Assembly: GCA_022446985.1 (NCBI GenBank) | Contig: JAKVBD010000018.1 | Location: 1-64,000 of the forward strand | DNA: 64,000 nt | Direction: 5' to 3' | Source of the DNA: Lentisphaerales bacterium | Lineage (GTDB): Bacteria > Verrucomicrobiota > Lentisphaeria > Lentisphaerales > Lentisphaeraceae | Shown: one piece after another, positions 1-7,688 of the stretch | Numbering within the stretch: position 1 is the first letter of the stretch | How the letters are laid out: each line of letters opens with the position of its first letter | Program-made: the position numbers and the translations under genes | Notes under the pieces: model-generated | Database searches by the model: none | Seen by the model: only the letters and a program-made list of their open reading frames with translations | What the model was told of the DNA's origin: nothing

Positions 1-267
1 AAAGAGGCAGTCAAAGAATTCCCTTTAGGTGTTCACCTGACTGAAGTCATCAAAACCGTTAACCGGAAACTTTCCGGTTGGGCCCAGTATTTCAAAGTTG
101 GCAACAGCTACGATGCAGCCTTAAAACTTTCTAACTTTGCATGTCAGCAATTGCGACTCTTCTGGAGAAGACGAAAGCAGTGTAAGGACATCAAAGGAAC
201 CAGAAAATGGCCGAATGATTACTTTTATAATAAAGGATTAAATTATGTTCCTAATTTACTTAGATAG
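1..267 (+). CDS. ltrA: Group II intron reverse transcriptase/maturase, C-terminal part
   Basis: Reading frame 1 is open from the window edge to a TAG at 265-267. It encodes the maturase-specific X domain, with typical motifs such as 'LSGWAQYFKVGNS' and the basic tail 'LRLFWRRRKQ'. The intron-encoded protein binds its intron RNA to aid splicing and reverse-transcribes it during mobility. The reverse-transcriptase domain and start codon lie upstream of the window. The protein stops directly after domain X, so no DNA-endonuclease domain is present. It ends about 30 nt before the domain V hairpin, the usual position for an ORF in intron domain IV. Confidence 0.88.
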   Translation, partial: KEAVKEFPLGVHLTEVIKTVNRKLSGWAQYFKVGNSYDAALKLSNFACQQLRLFWRRRKQCKDIKGTRKWPNDYFYNKGLNYVPNLLR

Positions 268-299
268 ATGCCGAATGAAGCGGGAAGAATGTCAGGTGG

Positions 300-333
300 A
301 AAGCCGTGTGAGGGAAAACTTCATGCACGGTTT
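300..333 (+). ncRNA. Group II intron domain V
   Basis: This 34-nt segment folds into the conserved catalytic hairpin. The 5' strand contains the AGC triad (AAAGCCGTG), the loop is GAAA, and the 3' strand (CATGCACGGTTT) pairs back. A further stem (GGTCGG at 334-339 with CTGATC at 350-355) probably represents domain VI. Placement directly after the maturase stop codon is as expected. Confidence 0.85.
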
Positions 334-355
334 GGTCGGTGAGGTAAAGCTGATC

Positions 356-1033
356 CGTAGGAGAAGCTTCACTTTAATCGAACTAATAATTGTCGTCGCT
401 ATCATTGGTATATTAGTCAGTTTACTTATTCCTTCTTTGAGAAGAGCAAAGGATATTTCCATAAGAACAGCTTGTCTTTCGAATCAGAAGCATGTTGGTG
501 TCGCTTGGTACCGGTATCTACAGGAAAATAATGGAGTGTTCCCGCCGGTTCAGCATGGTTGGGGAGGCTTCGACTACTATAGGTCAGGGGATCATGTAAA
601 AGTTCACTGGGCTTCGTACCAGGTTTACCTGGACGAATTTACAAATAATAAAGAGACTTATAAATGTCCGGAAGATATTCGCAGTGGAACTAAAAGCCCG
701 GTTGATAAATTTATCCATAATTATTCTCTCCCCAGTTTTAATGGTATGAACTTTATGGAAGTAGAGTCGACTGATGTGACCGCTTTAGCAGTTGATGCCG
801 GTTGGATGGGACTGCCTACCTGGGCTCAACGAAGAATTGAAGCGCGTCATTTGCTGGGGGCAAATGTCTTGTGGGTAGATGGTCATGCATCGAGTAAATC
901 CGCTACATCAATTGGCGAAAATCCAGACTGGTTTACGCGTTATGCCCGCTACAATAAATGGACTAAAACTTATGATAAGACTTCTGTAAGTGACTGGATG
1001 TCAGGAGGGCCGGCGACGATCCCGGGGCAATAA
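356..1033 (+). CDS. Prepilin-like protein with H-X9-DG domain (3' exon; leader interrupted by intron)
   Basis: Type II secretion/type IV pilin-like protein. After the basic leader 'RRRSFTLIEL' comes the hydrophobic N-terminal helix, then a soluble domain ending in the prepilin-processing-associated H-X9-DG signature (H-LLGANVLWV-DG). Such prepilins are very numerous in Lentisphaera and Planctomycetes; their role is poorly known. The start codon and first residues are not here, because the group II intron abuts the leader. An ATG inside domain V (323) is in frame and could give an intron-derived start, but the native start presumably lies in the 5' exon. The next gene is a close paralogue. Confidence 0.85.
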   Translation, partial: RRRSFTLIELIIVVAIIGILVSLLIPSLRRAKDISIRTACLSNQKHVGVAWYRYLQENNGVFPPVQHGWGGFDYYRSGDHVKVHWASYQVYLDEFTNNKETYKCPEDIRSGTKSPVDKFIHNYSLPSFNGMNFMEVESTDVTALAVDAGWMGLPTWAQRRIEARHLLGANVLWVDGHASSKSATSIGENPDWFTRYARYNKWTKTYDKTSVSDWMSGGPATIPGQ

Positions 1034-1093
1034 AAGTTTAAAATATTTGAAATGAGACTTTGAAATGTGTTATCTTAGCGGGGGAGGTTGATT

Positions 1094-1783
1094 GTGCATA
1101 GAAATAAATTTTTTACATTGGTTGAGTTGCTCGTTGTCATTGCCATTATTGGTATTTTAGCAAGCATCTTAATGCCGAGCTTGTTAAAAGCCCGGTCAAA
1201 ATCGATTCAAGCCGTTTGTAAGAGCCAGCTAAAGCAGGTTGGGATTGCCTGGCAGCATTATTTTGGTGATAATAATGAACGCTTTGTTCCGGAGCAAAAT
1301 GGCTGGTCTGCAAGTGATTATTATAACAATGGGACTCATGTCTTAACTCAGTGGCTGTCGTATCAAGTTTATTTAGACCTGTATACCCAGGAGACACAGG
1401 TGTATATCTGCCCTGAAAAAACGCGCAATAGCAATCACCAAAGCGATGCCGACCTTTTTCAACACGATTATTCTATGCCGGGTTTTTCCAATATAACTTA
1501 CCCGGAAATTGAGGATCCGACTGAGACTGCTTTAGGAGTTGATGCCGGCTGGATGGGGATTCCCTACTGGGCCCAAAGAAGGTTAGAAGCCCGTCACTTG
1601 GCAGCCTGCAATATTCTTTGGGTAGACGGTCATGTGACGTCTAAATCAGCAAGTGCTATTGGCGAAAACCCAGACTGGTTTACGCGTTATTCGCGTTACA
1701 ATAAGTGGACGCGAACATACCAGGAAACGACTTTGGGAGAATGGTCAAGTGGTGGCCCTATAAGTATTCCCGGAGTAAATTAA
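1094..1783 (+). CDS. Prepilin-like protein with H-X9-DG domain
   Basis: Starts at GTG 1094, because GGGGGAGG at 1080-1087 leaves a 6-nt spacer; the in-frame TTG at 1088 directly abuts this ribosome binding site. The protein begins with 'MHRNKFFTLVELL', a class III signal peptide lacking the usual Gly at -1, followed by a hydrophobic helix and the H-X9-DG motif (H-LAACNILWV-DG) near the C-terminus. It is clearly paralogous to the preceding gene: long matching stretches include 'AVDAGWMG'/'GVDAGWMG' and 'IGENPDWFTRY'. Probably exported and processed by a prepilin peptidase. A tandem duplication is likely. Confidence 0.88.
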   Translation: MHRNKFFTLVELLVVIAIIGILASILMPSLLKARSKSIQAVCKSQLKQVGIAWQHYFGDNNERFVPEQNGWSASDYYNNGTHVLTQWLSYQVYLDLYTQETQVYICPEKTRNSNHQSDADLFQHDYSMPGFSNITYPEIEDPTETALGVDAGWMGIPYWAQRRLEARHLAACNILWVDGHVTSKSASAIGENPDWFTRYSRYNKWTRTYQETTLGEWSSGGPISIPGVN

Positions 1784-1935
1784 TCAGTCCGGCTAAACTC
1801 AGCAATTCACGGCATCTAAACAGTCACCAAGAAATCCAGCTTTATCTGAAAAATACAGTAGAAATGAAATTTTTCTGTTAAGGTAGTTTATCGCGGTTTT
1901 GTATACCTAAAAAATAAAAAATTTTAGGAGTGTCA

Positions 1936-4413
1936 ATGACCTCGATTTTTCACTGGACTGCCTCTTTTACTGTCATGTTATTGCAATTTACGACTTGGGG
2001 GGACATGCAAAGAAATGTCACTTTGGCCAAAGCGCAATTGAAACCCTTTATTGAAAAACATTGTATCTCTTGTCATGGTCAAGATAAGCAGAAAGGTGAC
2101 TTCAGTTTTGAGGACTTGAGCTTTAGCATCAAGACAAATATGCAAGCTCAGGCCTGGCAGGATGTACTGGATACTTTAAATGCCGGTGAGATGCCGCCCA
2201 AAAAGAAAAAACAGCCCGCCTTAAAAGAGCTTTCACTGGTATTGCGCGACTTAACCGAAGGCCTTAAAAAGGCTCGTATACAGTTAGCAGACCAAGGTCG
2301 GGCAATTACTATGCGTCGCTTAAATAAGGATGAATACGCCAGTGCTATAGAAAGTCTTCTTCACCTACGAGTTGACCTCAATAGCCTACCGGATGATGAC
2401 TCTCATGGAGCTTACGATACGATTGGTTCGAATCAGTTCTTCTCGTCGCAACACTTTGAAAGTTATTTCAATCTAGCCAAGCAATTAATCAAGATTTCTT
2501 TAGAGCCTCGCCGCCAGTATGGAATTCAAACCTACCAGCCAGAAAAATGGAGCCGTCATAAGCTAAAGGAGCTTTTAGCGAAAGACCGGCAAAAATGGAA
2601 TCAGTTGCAGGCTAAAGGTTGGCAGCAAGCAGGTTTTGTTGACGAACATACAGCACTTCGTTTTAAAGATGACTTCTCTAAAACGAAAGAAAAGTTTGAA
2701 TCCTACTTAAATCTTCCACAAGCAGAGTCCCGTCAATACATCAGGCTCGATGGTAATAGTTTCATGAATTTAGCGCGCGTCGGAATTGGTCATAGGTTGG
2801 ATAAAAGAGGTGAGTATGAGATCATTATAACAGCAGGTTTACATGGTGATGCTCCAGAAAGACGCCGTTATCTGGATCTCAAAATTGCCGATGAAAAGTT
2901 GACATCATTTAAAGTTGAAGGGACACTTCAGAAACCGACTGGACATGTGCTGAAATATCAGCCGATGCTGGGGAAATACATCAATATTTTTCTGCATGAA
3001 AAAGGCAATTATAAGGTTCATGTTCCGAGTTATCTTAAGAAGTGGGATCCTCAAAACCCTGCTCGTCTTTGGGTAGATAAAGTGGAGATAAAGGGGCCTT
3101 ATTTTAAAGGACTTAACACTCTCGAAAAACTTCTTTTTAAAGAAGGTCGTCAAAGATATGAATTGACGCCAGAAAAGTTGCGACAGATCTTTACTGATTT
3201 TGCTTATCAGGCTTGTCGTCAAAAGCAGCCAGATTCCGCTTTTATTGAGTATTTGATAAAGTTGTACGGGGTTAAAAAAGCAGAGTTAAAGCGCTGGGAT
3301 CTAGCTTTGATCGAACCCTTAGCCTTAATTTTGTCATCTCCCAGTTTTTTATATTGGAGTGAGTCCAGCCAGGCGTACCCGGGCAAACAGAAATTGGCAG
3401 GGCGTCAAATGGCGGTGCGCCTGGCTAACTTCCTGTGGAGAGGAGCCTTACCCGATCCTCGACTCTATGAGTTGGGAGATAGTGGTAGAATCTTTAATTC
3501 TACAGTATTACAAAGCCAGGTGGAGCGCCTCTTGACAGACAGGCGTTCAAAAGCTTTTAGCGATGGCTTTTTCAGCCAGTGGCTGCATCTGGAAAAGTTA
3601 GCCGACTTGAGTATTGATCTAAAGAAATTTATGGACTATGATGAGGGGCTTTACCAATCAATTAGAAGGGAGCCTTTAGAGCTATTTTATTACCTACTTA
3701 AGAATGATCTTTCAATTAATCACTTAATCGATTCCGACTTTGTGATTATCGATCAGGTTTTGGCCCGACATTATGATTTGCCTTTGAGGAAAGGGAATGG
3801 TTTTCAAAAAGTAAATTTACCAAAAACTTCCAGTCGTGGTGGCTTGTTGACAACGGCAGCATTTTTGACGATGACCTCGACTGGAGATCGTACCTCCCCC
3901 ATTCTTCGTGGAGCTATGATAATGGAAAAGTTTCTCAATGATCCACCAGCGCCACCGCCGCCTAATGTACCCGAATTAACGGAAGCCTCAGTGAAGCCTT
4001 TAGCGATCAGAAAAATGATTGAGATGCATCAAGAGAAAGCTCAGTGTGCTTCTTGTCATGAGAAGATTGACCCGATTGGTTTTGGCTTGGAGAATTTCGA
4101 TGCCATAGGCCGTTGGCGCAACGAAGAAGTGATCACTAAGAAAAAATCAGTTCCTGTGAAGAGTGCAGGGCGTTTGCCGACAGGAGAGAATTTTGACGAT
4201 CTAAAATCATTCAAAGAGAGTCTCTTGGCGAATAAAGATAAACTGGCTCGTTCCATTTTAGAAGGTCTCTACAGTTATGGACTGGGGCGCAATCTGAGTT
4301 TTTCAGATCAGACAGATATCGAAAATATGTTGACGCAGTGGCGATCCAAAGATTACAGAACCCGGTCTCTGCTTCACATCTTTGTTCAAAGTAAAGCATT
4401 TCAGCACAAGTAG
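1936..4413 (+). CDS. Planctomycete-type cytochrome c protein (PSCyt1/DUF1587/DUF1592/DUF1588/DUF1585)
   Basis: A large secreted protein of about 825 aa. It has an N-terminal export signal, an early haem-binding motif 'CISCHG' (PSCyt1 domain), then the DUF1587-DUF1592-DUF1588-DUF1585 order, with a second 'CASCH' motif in the DUF1588 part ('KIDPIGFGLENFD' follows it). The family is typical of Planctomycetes and Lentisphaerae and is thought to act in extracytoplasmic redox chemistry on carbohydrates; the reaction is not established. ATG 1936 is preferred over GTG 1930, because the AGGAG at 1926-1930 then has a 5-nt spacer. The gene lies 8 nt upstream of the DUF1552 gene, its usual partner. Confidence 0.9.
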   Translation: MTSIFHWTASFTVMLLQFTTWGDMQRNVTLAKAQLKPFIEKHCISCHGQDKQKGDFSFEDLSFSIKTNMQAQAWQDVLDTLNAGEMPPKKKKQPALKELSLVLRDLTEGLKKARIQLADQGRAITMRRLNKDEYASAIESLLHLRVDLNSLPDDDSHGAYDTIGSNQFFSSQHFESYFNLAKQLIKISLEPRRQYGIQTYQPEKWSRHKLKELLAKDRQKWNQLQAKGWQQAGFVDEHTALRFKDDFSKTKEKFESYLNLPQAESRQYIRLDGNSFMNLARVGIGHRLDKRGEYEIIITAGLHGDAPERRRYLDLKIADEKLTSFKVEGTLQKPTGHVLKYQPMLGKYINIFLHEKGNYKVHVPSYLKKWDPQNPARLWVDKVEIKGPYFKGLNTLEKLLFKEGRQRYELTPEKLRQIFTDFAYQACRQKQPDSAFIEYLIKLYGVKKAELKRWDLALIEPLALILSSPSFLYWSESSQAYPGKQKLAGRQMAVRLANFLWRGALPDPRLYELGDSGRIFNSTVLQSQVERLLTDRRSKAFSDGFFSQWLHLEKLADLSIDLKKFMDYDEGLYQSIRREPLELFYYLLKNDLSINHLIDSDFVIIDQVLARHYDLPLRKGNGFQKVNLPKTSSRGGLLTTAAFLTMTSTGDRTSPILRGAMIMEKFLNDPPAPPPPNVPELTEASVKPLAIRKMIEMHQEKAQCASCHEKIDPIGFGLENFDAIGRWRNEEVITKKKSVPVKSAGRLPTGENFDDLKSFKESLLANKDKLARSILEGLYSYGLGRNLSFSDQTDIENMLTQWRSKDYRTRSLLHIFVQSKAFQHK

Positions 4414-4421
4414 GTAAGTAT

Positions 4422-5690
4422 ATGAGTATTATTCAGACATCGAGAAGGTCCTTTTTGAAGTCGGCGGGTTTTTGTCTCGCCCTACCTTTGTTGGAAACAT
4501 TTTCTAAGCCAAAACACATACAGGCTCCAGCCCCAAAGTTTCTCTTTTGCAGCACCGGATATGGTTTTACAAAGGAGAGCTTTTTCCCAGAAACTGCAGG
4601 GGCTTGGAAGAAGTTACCTCAAGGCATGCGGCCTTTGGAGAGGCATAAAAAAGATTTTACTTATATTTCAAATCTGACCAATGCCGGTTTAACTCATCCA
4701 CATCAGGGAAGTGTTAATTTGTTGACCTGTGCCAACGTTTATCAAACGGCTGGTAAGTCTTTTCATAATTCTGTCTCTTGTGATGTTTTACTTGGAGAGC
4801 ACCTGGGGCGTCAAATGCGCTATAATTCTCTGGCGCTATCCGGAGCAGATGCCGATGGTCATGGCCCCTGTAGGTCTTTGTCCTGGTCAAAAAGTGGTAA
4901 GCCGGTATCTGGTATTAAAGGTCCAGTTGAACTGTACAATCTCCTTTTCGGGCAGAGTAAAGAAACGCCGGAACAGCGCTTTAAAAGATTGCAGGATAAG
5001 CAGAGTTTACTGGATGGCATTTATCTCGATGTCAAAGGCATGCGACCCGGCTTAGCTAAAAATGACCGGGACAAGTTGGAAGAGTATTTTCAATCCATTC
5101 GAGACATCGAAAATGGCCTTAGCCGGGAGGCAGACTGGGCTGATCAACCCAAGCCGAAAGTGAATTTTAAGATGCCACAAATTAAAGATGGTTTTAGTGA
5201 AATTAAACTGACTTATGAGTTGATGGTCTTAGCTCTGCAGACAAATCAGACGCCGGTTATTTCCTATAGACAGCCGACAAAATCTTTACTCAAAGGACTA
5301 AGTATAAATTTTGACCCGCACTCAATCAGTCATTACTCAGTTTCAAAGGAACGCATAGCCGCCAGTGAGTTAAGGGATGAGACGAATACTAAACTTCTGT
5401 CTCTGCTTCTGGATAAATTAAAGTTAACAAAAGATGCTTTTGGCCGTTCTCTTTTTGAGCAAACCACAGTCGCTTGGGGAAGTAATATTCGCACCGCTCA
5501 TATGCTGAAGAATCTACCGATGATTATCGCTGGAAATGGCATGGAAAATATTAAGCAAGGGCGTCACCTGGAACTTCCGAAACAGGACACTCCACTGGCC
5601 AATTTATGGTTAACACTCATGCAGAAAAGCGGCCTGAGTCAGGATAAGTTTGTTGATTCTACTGGAATAATTAAAGAGTTATTTGTTTAG
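4422..5690 (+). CDS. DUF1552 protein, Tat-exported
   Basis: A 422-aa protein starting with a twin-arginine signal ('TSRRSFLKSAGF'), so it is probably exported folded, perhaps carrying a cofactor. The rest matches the DUF1552 family, which is almost always encoded next to a DUF1587/1592 cytochrome, as here. The pair probably forms a periplasmic or cell-surface complex. This is an inference from conserved context; no substrate is known. Spacing to the upstream gene is 8 nt, so co-transcription is very likely. The gene appears intact. Confidence 0.88.
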   Translation: MSIIQTSRRSFLKSAGFCLALPLLETFSKPKHIQAPAPKFLFCSTGYGFTKESFFPETAGAWKKLPQGMRPLERHKKDFTYISNLTNAGLTHPHQGSVNLLTCANVYQTAGKSFHNSVSCDVLLGEHLGRQMRYNSLALSGADADGHGPCRSLSWSKSGKPVSGIKGPVELYNLLFGQSKETPEQRFKRLQDKQSLLDGIYLDVKGMRPGLAKNDRDKLEEYFQSIRDIENGLSREADWADQPKPKVNFKMPQIKDGFSEIKLTYELMVLALQTNQTPVISYRQPTKSLLKGLSINFDPHSISHYSVSKERIAASELRDETNTKLLSLLLDKLKLTKDAFGRSLFEQTTVAWGSNIRTAHMLKNLPMIIAGNGMENIKQGRHLELPKQDTPLANLWLTLMQKSGLSQDKFVDSTGIIKELFV

Positions 5691-5723
5691 TGTGAGAAAT
5701 AATAAATTTTTGTAGGTCTTGCA

Positions 5724-6440
5724 GTGCGTATATTTTTCCTTTTCTTTACCGTGCTTTTGGTATCTTTTTCTAATGCCAGTGAGCTGGCTGACAATACAGA
5801 ACTTTATGAAGGGAAAGAGTATAAAAATGCTTTTGCTGATCCGGTAGATAGTGAGCTTCCAAATGTCTTACTCATTGGCGACTCTATTTCGATTGGCTAC
5901 ACGGTTCACGTTCGCAAAATTCTTAAAGGTAAAGCAGATGTTTTTCGTATAAAAGGCAATGGTAAGTTTTCGGGCTTTGGTTTAAAGAATATCGATAAAT
6001 GGACATCCGCCAGAAAGTATGACATCATTCATTTTAACTGGGGATTATGGGACCTTTGTTATCGGGACCCGAAATCAAAAACTCAGGGACATCGGGACAA
6101 GATTAATGGTAAGTTAACGGCGACTCCAGATGAGTACAAAAAGAATCTTACAGCCATAGTCAGCAAGCTGCAAAAGACCGGTTCGGAATTGATCTGGTGT
6201 AATATCACTCCAGTTCCCGATCACGAACTGGGCCGCAAAAAAGGCGATGATTTAAAGTACAATGCTGTCGCTGCCGAAGTCATGAAAAACAACAGCATAA
6301 GAATAAATGACCTGCACGGTCATGCCTTAAAGAAGCAGGCAGAAATTCAACTTAAGAAAGGCGATGTCCACTTCACCAAAGATGGCTACAAATACCTGGC
6401 TGAAAAAGTGGCTGGAGAGATATCTAAAATATTGCGATAA
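5724..6440 (+). CDS. Secreted SGNH-family esterase/hydrolase
   Basis: A 238-aa protein with an N-terminal signal peptide, starting at GTG. The catalytic block I 'LLIGDSISIGY' carries the nucleophile Ser, and the block V triad Asp/His pair is seen as 'DVHFTKDGYKYL'. SGNH enzymes remove acyl groups, for example acetyl esters from polysaccharides. The spacing of 33 nt from the DUF1552 gene suggests that it ends the same operon. The substrate cannot be told from sequence. Confidence 0.85.
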   Translation: MRIFFLFFTVLLVSFSNASELADNTELYEGKEYKNAFADPVDSELPNVLLIGDSISIGYTVHVRKILKGKADVFRIKGNGKFSGFGLKNIDKWTSARKYDIIHFNWGLWDLCYRDPKSKTQGHRDKINGKLTATPDEYKKNLTAIVSKLQKTGSELIWCNITPVPDHELGRKKGDDLKYNAVAAEVMKNNSIRINDLHGHALKKQAEIQLKKGDVHFTKDGYKYLAEKVAGEISKILR

Positions 6441-6510
6441 TTTTTTAATTCAGTAGTTATGACCTTTGGCTTCATGAATGCTTATTGGGGCCTATTTGAA
6501 ACAAACCCCT

Positions 6511-6580
6511 CAGTGTTCTCGGTGAACTCAGTGGTGAGCAGAATAGAATCAACCACGAAGTGCACAAAGACCACAGAGAA
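6511..6580. repeat. Imperfect inverted repeat, dispersed-repeat-like
   Basis: In the 223-bp gap between two catabolic genes, the left arm (TTCTCGGTGAACTCAGTGGT, 6516-6535) resembles the reverse complement of 6552-6580, which reads TTCTCTGTGGTC...GTGGT. The arms differ by a 9-nt insertion. The wording (CACAGAGAA, ACCACGAAG) resembles short GA-rich palindromes scattered through many environmental genomes; this is from memory and unchecked. No gene is seen in the gap. Confidence 0.4.
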
Positions 6581-6663
6581 TAATTTTTTAGAGGAAAAAC
6601 TGTTTTAGGATAAGAAAGAGGCTGCGGATTGTTATTCTATTGAAAAGTAATTCAGGAACTTTT

Positions 6664-7407
6664 ATGTACCGACTCACATTGACTCTATTTTTCATCTTTT
6701 TTCTTTCGGCAAATGCTGAGAAAAAAAGGCCTGCACTGACTGTGCTTAAATTGAAAGGCCCCATCATATTGGATGGTTCATTAGATGATTGGCAAGATGT
6801 AAACTTTGTTGAGGTCAATGGAGGAAATGGTGTCTTTGACGGAGAGTCATCAAAAGCTGAAAATGACAAAGATTTAAGTTATAAATTTGCCGTTTGTTAT
6901 GATCAAAAGGCACTATATGTCGCTGTAGAAGTAAAAGACGATAAGTTAGTGACGGATGACACAAAAGCAGGAGAAAAAGCGGGCAAGTGCTGGATGGACG
7001 ATGCCGTCGAAGTCTTTCTCGATGGTAATCATAATCGCGCCTCAAATGCTCGTGACAAAGCTAAAAAAGAATATCAGTTTGGGGGAGAGTTTTCGCTGAC
7101 TGCCAATGGTGCCGCTACCAGTAACTGTACTGGCTGGCCCAAGTCATTTGGCGATGCTAAATATTGGTCAGGGGCTGTGACCAGAAAACAACTCAAAGAT
7201 GGTTCTTGGATTGTTTGTTATGAGTACTGCTTAAGCTGGTCTGTTATGGGGAATAAGCCACTTAAGAAAGGTTCTCTTGGTTTTACAATTGGTGTGCAGG
7301 ATGATGACAATGGCGGCCAGCGCGATCACGCTCTTTACTGGAGTGGTAAGTCTCCTTCTTGTTGGAAAGATGAAAGCGGCTGGGGCGATCTACACCTTCA
7401 GCCTTAG
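6664..7407 (+). CDS. Secreted CBM9-like (DOMON-fold) sugar-binding protein
   Basis: Starts at ATG 6664, with AGGA at 6654-6657 as ribosome binding site; an upstream in-frame TTG at 6640 has no such signal. The protein has a signal peptide ('LTLFFIFFLSANAE') and a single carbohydrate-binding family 9-like domain, recognisable from 'ILDGSLDDWQDV', 'LYVAVEVKDDKLV' and 'CWMDDAVEVFLDG'. Such domains bind xylan or cellulose reducing ends or unknown glycans. No catalytic domain is attached. It probably serves with the neighbouring secreted enzymes. Confidence 0.82.
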   Translation: MYRLTLTLFFIFFLSANAEKKRPALTVLKLKGPIILDGSLDDWQDVNFVEVNGGNGVFDGESSKAENDKDLSYKFAVCYDQKALYVAVEVKDDKLVTDDTKAGEKAGKCWMDDAVEVFLDGNHNRASNARDKAKKEYQFGGEFSLTANGAATSNCTGWPKSFGDAKYWSGAVTRKQLKDGSWIVCYEYCLSWSVMGNKPLKKGSLGFTIGVQDDDNGGQRDHALYWSGKSPSCWKDESGWGDLHLQP

Positions 7408-7411
7408 TCAT

Positions 7412-7504
7412 TTAATTAAGCTTTAGAACTACGAAAGTACCTATGAAAATCATTATTAATAAAGCCACGGTAATCTTGGTCTTTAGCCATTCGTATTCAG
7501 TCAT
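7412..7504 (-). CDS. Small single-pass membrane protein (30 aa)
   Basis: A 30-codon ORF on the minus strand, convergent with the CBM9 gene and only 4 bp from its end. It has a good ribosome binding site (AGGAC, 6 nt before ATG). The peptide starts 'MTEYEWLKTK' and continues with a hydrophobic stretch 'ITVALLIMIFIGTFVVL', which would form one transmembrane helix. I do not recognise a family. The composition and binding site favour a real small protein, but no homologue can be checked here. Confidence 0.5.
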   Translation of the reverse strand: MTEYEWLKTKITVALLIMIFIGTFVVLKLN

Positions 7505-7604
7505 TTATTTGTCCTATTAGTTTTATGGGAGTCTATGCATTTTTTATGGCGGAATTCGAATACCAGGATGTAAGTGTTTCATTCATAAAGGAAAATGGAT
7601 TTGG

Positions 7605-7673
7605 TACTAGTTTTGTCCTAGTAACGAGATTTCGTTTATAATGATATCTCGTCATTGATTTACGAAATATCGT
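7605..7673 (+). promoter_or_regulatory. Promoter with three palindromic operator-like sites
   Basis: Upstream of the GAF-sigma54 activator gene there is a perfect -10 hexamer TATAAT (7637-7642) with a weak -35 TTGTCC (7613-7618) at 18 bp. Three related near-palindromes surround it: ACGAGATTTCGT (7624-7635), ATGATATCTCGT (7641-7652) and ACGAAATATCGT (7662-7673). A separate inverted repeat, TACTAG-N7-CTAGTA, covers 7605-7623. Overlap with the promoter core suggests repression, possibly autoregulation. Confidence 0.55.
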
Positions 7674-7688
7674 ATATATTTTAAGTTT

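Larger units (their letters stand above)
1..358 (+). mobile_element. 3' end of a group II intron
   Basis: The window opens inside a group II intron. It shows the maturase C-terminus, then a domain V hairpin, then a probable domain VI, after which an interrupted prepilin gene resumes. The 5' part lies outside the window. The exact 3' splice point was not determined; it should fall near 350-360, because prepilin leader coding resumes there. No endonuclease (HNH) domain follows the maturase X domain, which is typical of some bacterial intron classes. Confidence 0.85.

Noticed and set aside
245-355. Long version of the first prepilin starting at 245
   Set aside because: The added residues are translated from the end of the maturase gene and intron domain V, so they are not part of the native prepilin.
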